Source of the DNA: Staphylotrichum longicolle
Taxonomy: Eukaryota; Ascomycota; Sordariomycetes; Sordariales; Chaetomiaceae
Direction: 5' to 3'
Length of the DNA: 64,000 nt
Assembly: GCA_019096155.1 (NCBI GenBank)
Contig: JAHCVI010000002.1
Span: 2,418,001-2,482,000, forward strand
In this document: positions 62,701 to 64,000 of the stretch, one piece after another
Position numbering within the stretch: position 1 is the stretch's first letter
Layout: the number at the start of each line of letters is the position of its first letter
Notes under the pieces: model-generated
Told to the model about the DNA's origin: nothing
The model's input: the letters and a program-made list of their open reading frames with translations, nothing else
The model's database searches: none
Made by a program: the position numbers and the translations under genes

Positions 62701-64000
62701 GGCCCGCGACTGCGAGCAGGCTGCAGTCAGCATGGTGATGAGCGGAGACGAGTCCTCGGCGGCCTGGTCTGTCTCCTTTCCTTTGACACTCTTGGGGGGG
62801 CTCTCAGCGAGACTGCTTGCAATGCTTGCGGCCCTTTGGCGGTACGGATTCCGGCTCCCCATCGTCGTGATGATGCGGTTCTTGGACCGATATTTCTTGA
62901 GGGTGGACGCACGGTTGCTAAAGGTTTGCTGCTTGGTGCCGTCGCTCTCCAGGCTCTGGGGTATCTCATAGTCTTGCACAAGTTTGAGGATGGAGTCGCG
63001 CAACTGATGGTAGTCCTTGTCAAGCTCCGGGCGCCCCTCATCGGTGTCCTCGCCCTCGGTGTCACTGGTGTTTGACGAGTTCTCCTCGTTCTCAATCTCC
63101 TCGTCCGGGTCAAAGGTCATCTGGGTGGACAGCTTGTTTCCGTCGGCCGAGATGAATAAGACAGACCACCGTTCCGCACATGGGTGGCACAACCCATAAA
63201 CAACGTCGTGCCCAAGAATCTGAGTCATTTCGTGCATGGCCAAGCGCAAACGATACCCGTCGTCCTCATACGTGTTTGGCTTCTGAACAGCCGGTTCCTG
63301 GGCAGGTGGGGAATAGCGCCGCGGACTGTCTTCCTCCAAGAGCGGTTCCCGGGACGTGGTGGCGTCGCTGAAGGAGGATTCAGCGCTCGTGCTGAGGACG
63401 GACATGGTATCAAAATTGCTCGGGGCGGTCCTGATAGACATGGGCTGCGAGATGGCAGAGAATCCAGAGATGGAGGGCGCGCCAGACCGCAGGCCGCTCG
63501 AGTGGGCCGACCGCGGTCGGCGTTCAGGGAAGAGTGCATTGACCAAAGTTGCAACATCCGCCGCGCTGAGTACCAAGTAAGGGCGGACTTCGGCCGTTTC
63601 CCTCAGGGATGTAATGGACCGAGCTGGCAGGAGCCTGGGCTTCTTCCGGAACTGGGACGGGTTCTTGAAGCGGCTGTAGATGTTCTCAATATGGCCCTTG
63701 ACCTTTGGAGGTGTCGAGACCGGGGTCTTGCTCTGCAGCATGTCGACGACATACTTTTGAGCCTGCATGGCCACGTGCTTGAGGATCTTTTGGCGGCCGT
63801 ATTCGGTGATGTGGTACTCGGCCATCATGCCATGGGCCTCCGGGTGGATGACCACGCCAAGCAACCATACTGTGAACATGTACTTTGCAATCAGCCACCG
63901 GCGGGTGCTCTCAACGTAGTGTTTGCCCAGATGTTTGAGGATCTCGTTTCCCAGCTCCAGGAGGCCTTCCGGAATGCCTGTGGCGTCCTCGTCGTCGATA
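59725..64000 (-). CDS. Large conserved fungal protein, partial (5' end beyond window)
   Basis: The frame is open from the right edge to a stop at 59725, at least 1425 codons, so the start lies outside the window. The N-terminal visible part (GNEILKHLGKHYVESTRRWLIAKYMFTVWLL, AEYHITEYGRQKILKHVAMQAQKYV, PYLVLSAADVATLVNALFP) and the middle (SPLITMLTAACSQSRAQSDFVSAHLYWRTLQQL) are compact helical regions separated by long Ser-rich linkers. Near the C-terminus, RMWTITAKEGDPTAQRELAIFYLSNPELV and MCVAIHWMEAAERGGDELA resemble Sel1-like helical repeats. I recognise no named family. Between these two repeats the frame turns into Arg/Trp-rich text; the expected protein (VFKQAVIDKYG, then Gly/Ser-rich) appears in the two other frames, as if single Gs were lost at about 60162, 60130-60133 and 59853-59868. 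The three losses cancel, so the frame stays open. Confidence 0.8.
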   Translation of the reverse strand, partial: IDDEDATGIPEGLLELGNEILKHLGKHYVESTRRWLIAKYMFTVWLLGVVIHPEAHGMMAEYHITEYGRQKILKHVAMQAQKYVVDMLQSKTPVSTPPKVKGHIENIYSRFKNPSQFRKKPRLLPARSITSLRETAEVRPYLVLSAADVATLVNALFPERRPRSAHSSGLRSGAPSISGFSAISQPMSIRTAPSNFDTMSVLSTSAESSFSDATTSREPLLEEDSPRRYSPPAQEPAVQKPNTYEDDGYRLRLAMHEMTQILGHDVVYGLCHPCAERWSVLFISADGNKLSTQMTFDPDEEIENEENSSNTSDTEGEDTDEGRPELDKDYHQLRDSILKLVQDYEIPQSLESDGTKQQTFSNRASTLKKYRSKNRIITTMGSRNPYRQRAASIASSLAESPPKSVKGKETDQAAEDSSPLITMLTAACSQSRAQSDFVSAHLYWRTLQQLNALTSDSLKRDGFSTLLNIFSRGPRDSIRRSAASIEEYDAWLVWLKQSQERAEGLIERMMGRLRALRDKMWYVTDVRNSAPYEDSRNVAAALKTMGLPRRWSSFQRIKSHMQRGPASNYIFKTESQILDLLAAPEEQGGPNKLRDEQAEKTARWLQQCGIENFCQGEERIHRFSSEVDSCVSKLVGDSIIDGPVLWSSELFARDRRAFESSSKNPRDRDRDNQSVWDDSVSVISDPDRRFVSVSRPPSINSRDLRGMSGHNMSQMSFETRSFSFSRASTAMSEVLDGQEYFGASSPIHQIDPNATFWSPFQHQATSPSTTSRAHSPTTSLTNLSGSFYPPHHHQLPSQSQQSTGRPGTSASSNETVYQQRLSDEKFRFLTELRQTLTSLLLSDLGNLVFAAGSETDAWFEGLGQECIDRREAIQRRARKAVVKEKRKSAKSGLKQRFLENNRSFGDLRGTGGNDTLSDRALSDTQSLGPEGTGGSQRGSQRGSVHGGSAHGNESSGTNDTISARRHNQETRKESMPDFPFTKAYQRLLKMFCVHPNPYVKLNALFELEHLIVASLNSGSRRARLAWARSDLGSASSATEEHGTGAVGGRSQPLEETIDNVKERRSHTMMQAPNFGSGHAQTSRVSGGGGNTETRSVVSVYPANTDAIANILQTLFRDPSLRPKTLFRDLQFISAFVPASVLDKTERGKAFWDAAIAALSLKQEVCRTMVEVADEIVKNYTQSRNNNPQHRSSSAQAGGSAASAPDTPATTADQPLSSSPPPSPPSPLPLSTHSLADAARMWTITAKEGDPTAQRELAIFYLSNPELVQRTTLPLSKPRECSSRPSSTSTGRRERRRQRRRGTVGRVGSGRGWWWGKWIGWRRRRQVSSFSSSWRRAAREGVAGARGEFGWGWVGRWSGRGSGRGRWRWEGGCCWRWGGAGLGDVRSDPALMCVAIHWMEAAERGGDELARTFMAQNEMGAGLMG

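Noticed and set aside
1..64000. CRISPR arrays, bacterial operons, phage or intact transposons
   Set aside because: No spaced repeat array, no terminal inverted repeats with a transposase and no reverse transcriptase text were seen; the gene structure is eukaryotic throughout.

Overview
This window is nuclear DNA of a filamentous ascomycete (Pezizomycotina, most likely a sordariomycete). Coding sequence lies on both strands and is interrupted by short spliceosomal introns (48-141 nt where the junction is clear) with GT..AG ends and CTAAC/CTGAC-like branch sites. The content fits such a fungus: two HET-domain genes, a 2EXR protein, a Fig1-type mating protein, a heme-thiolate peroxidase, a BAHD acyltransferase and large MFS transporters. 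All names rest on reading motifs by eye; no database search was possible.

Left part, about 1-27 kb, mostly conserved genes: a URC4-type (DUF1688) uracil-catabolism gene (2.9-4.9 kb), an RGG-box protein of unknown function (6.1-7.7), Fig1 (8.1-8.9), a heme-thiolate peroxidase (9.9-10.9), a C2H2 zinc-finger protein (13.0-14.9), a 4.5 kb stretch with no convincing gene, a phosphotransferase/APH-like gene (19.5-21.0), an RS- and proline-rich protein (21.9-23.9), and two convergent ribosome-biogenesis genes, NOP10 (24.3-24.6) and NOB1 (25.1-26.7).

Middle part, about 27-54 kb, accessory in character: two HET genes (27.4 and 47.6 kb), a Bys1-like secreted protein (30.8), a degenerate protein-kinase-like gene (32.2-33.4), a GPI-anchored surface protein (33.6-34.6), a small secreted protein (35.3-35.8), an F-box-like protein (36.2), a DHA1-like MFS transporter (37.6-39.7), a BAHD acyltransferase (40.4-42.0), a 2EXR protein (43.0), an alpha/beta hydrolase (45.1-46.1), a short-chain dehydrogenase (50.5) and a 14-TM DHA2 efflux pump (51.6-53.5). 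Transporter, acyltransferase, hydrolase, reductase and efflux pump within 16 kb form a plausible small-molecule modification and export neighbourhood, but no polyketide synthase, NRPS or terpene cyclase is present.

Right part, 56-64 kb, returns to conserved genes: the cytosolic phenylalanyl-tRNA synthetase beta subunit (six exons) and the 3' part of a large conserved gene that runs off the right edge.

Three genes carry one-base frame disruptions in or beside short homopolymers: the peroxidase, the zinc-finger gene, and three compensating ones at the 3' end of the large right-hand gene. This looks more like base-level assembly error than gene death. Two introns appear to be GC-AG. I did not find a clearly new biological system; the best candidates for follow-up are the 37.6-53.5 kb neighbourhood and the unrecognised conserved proteins.
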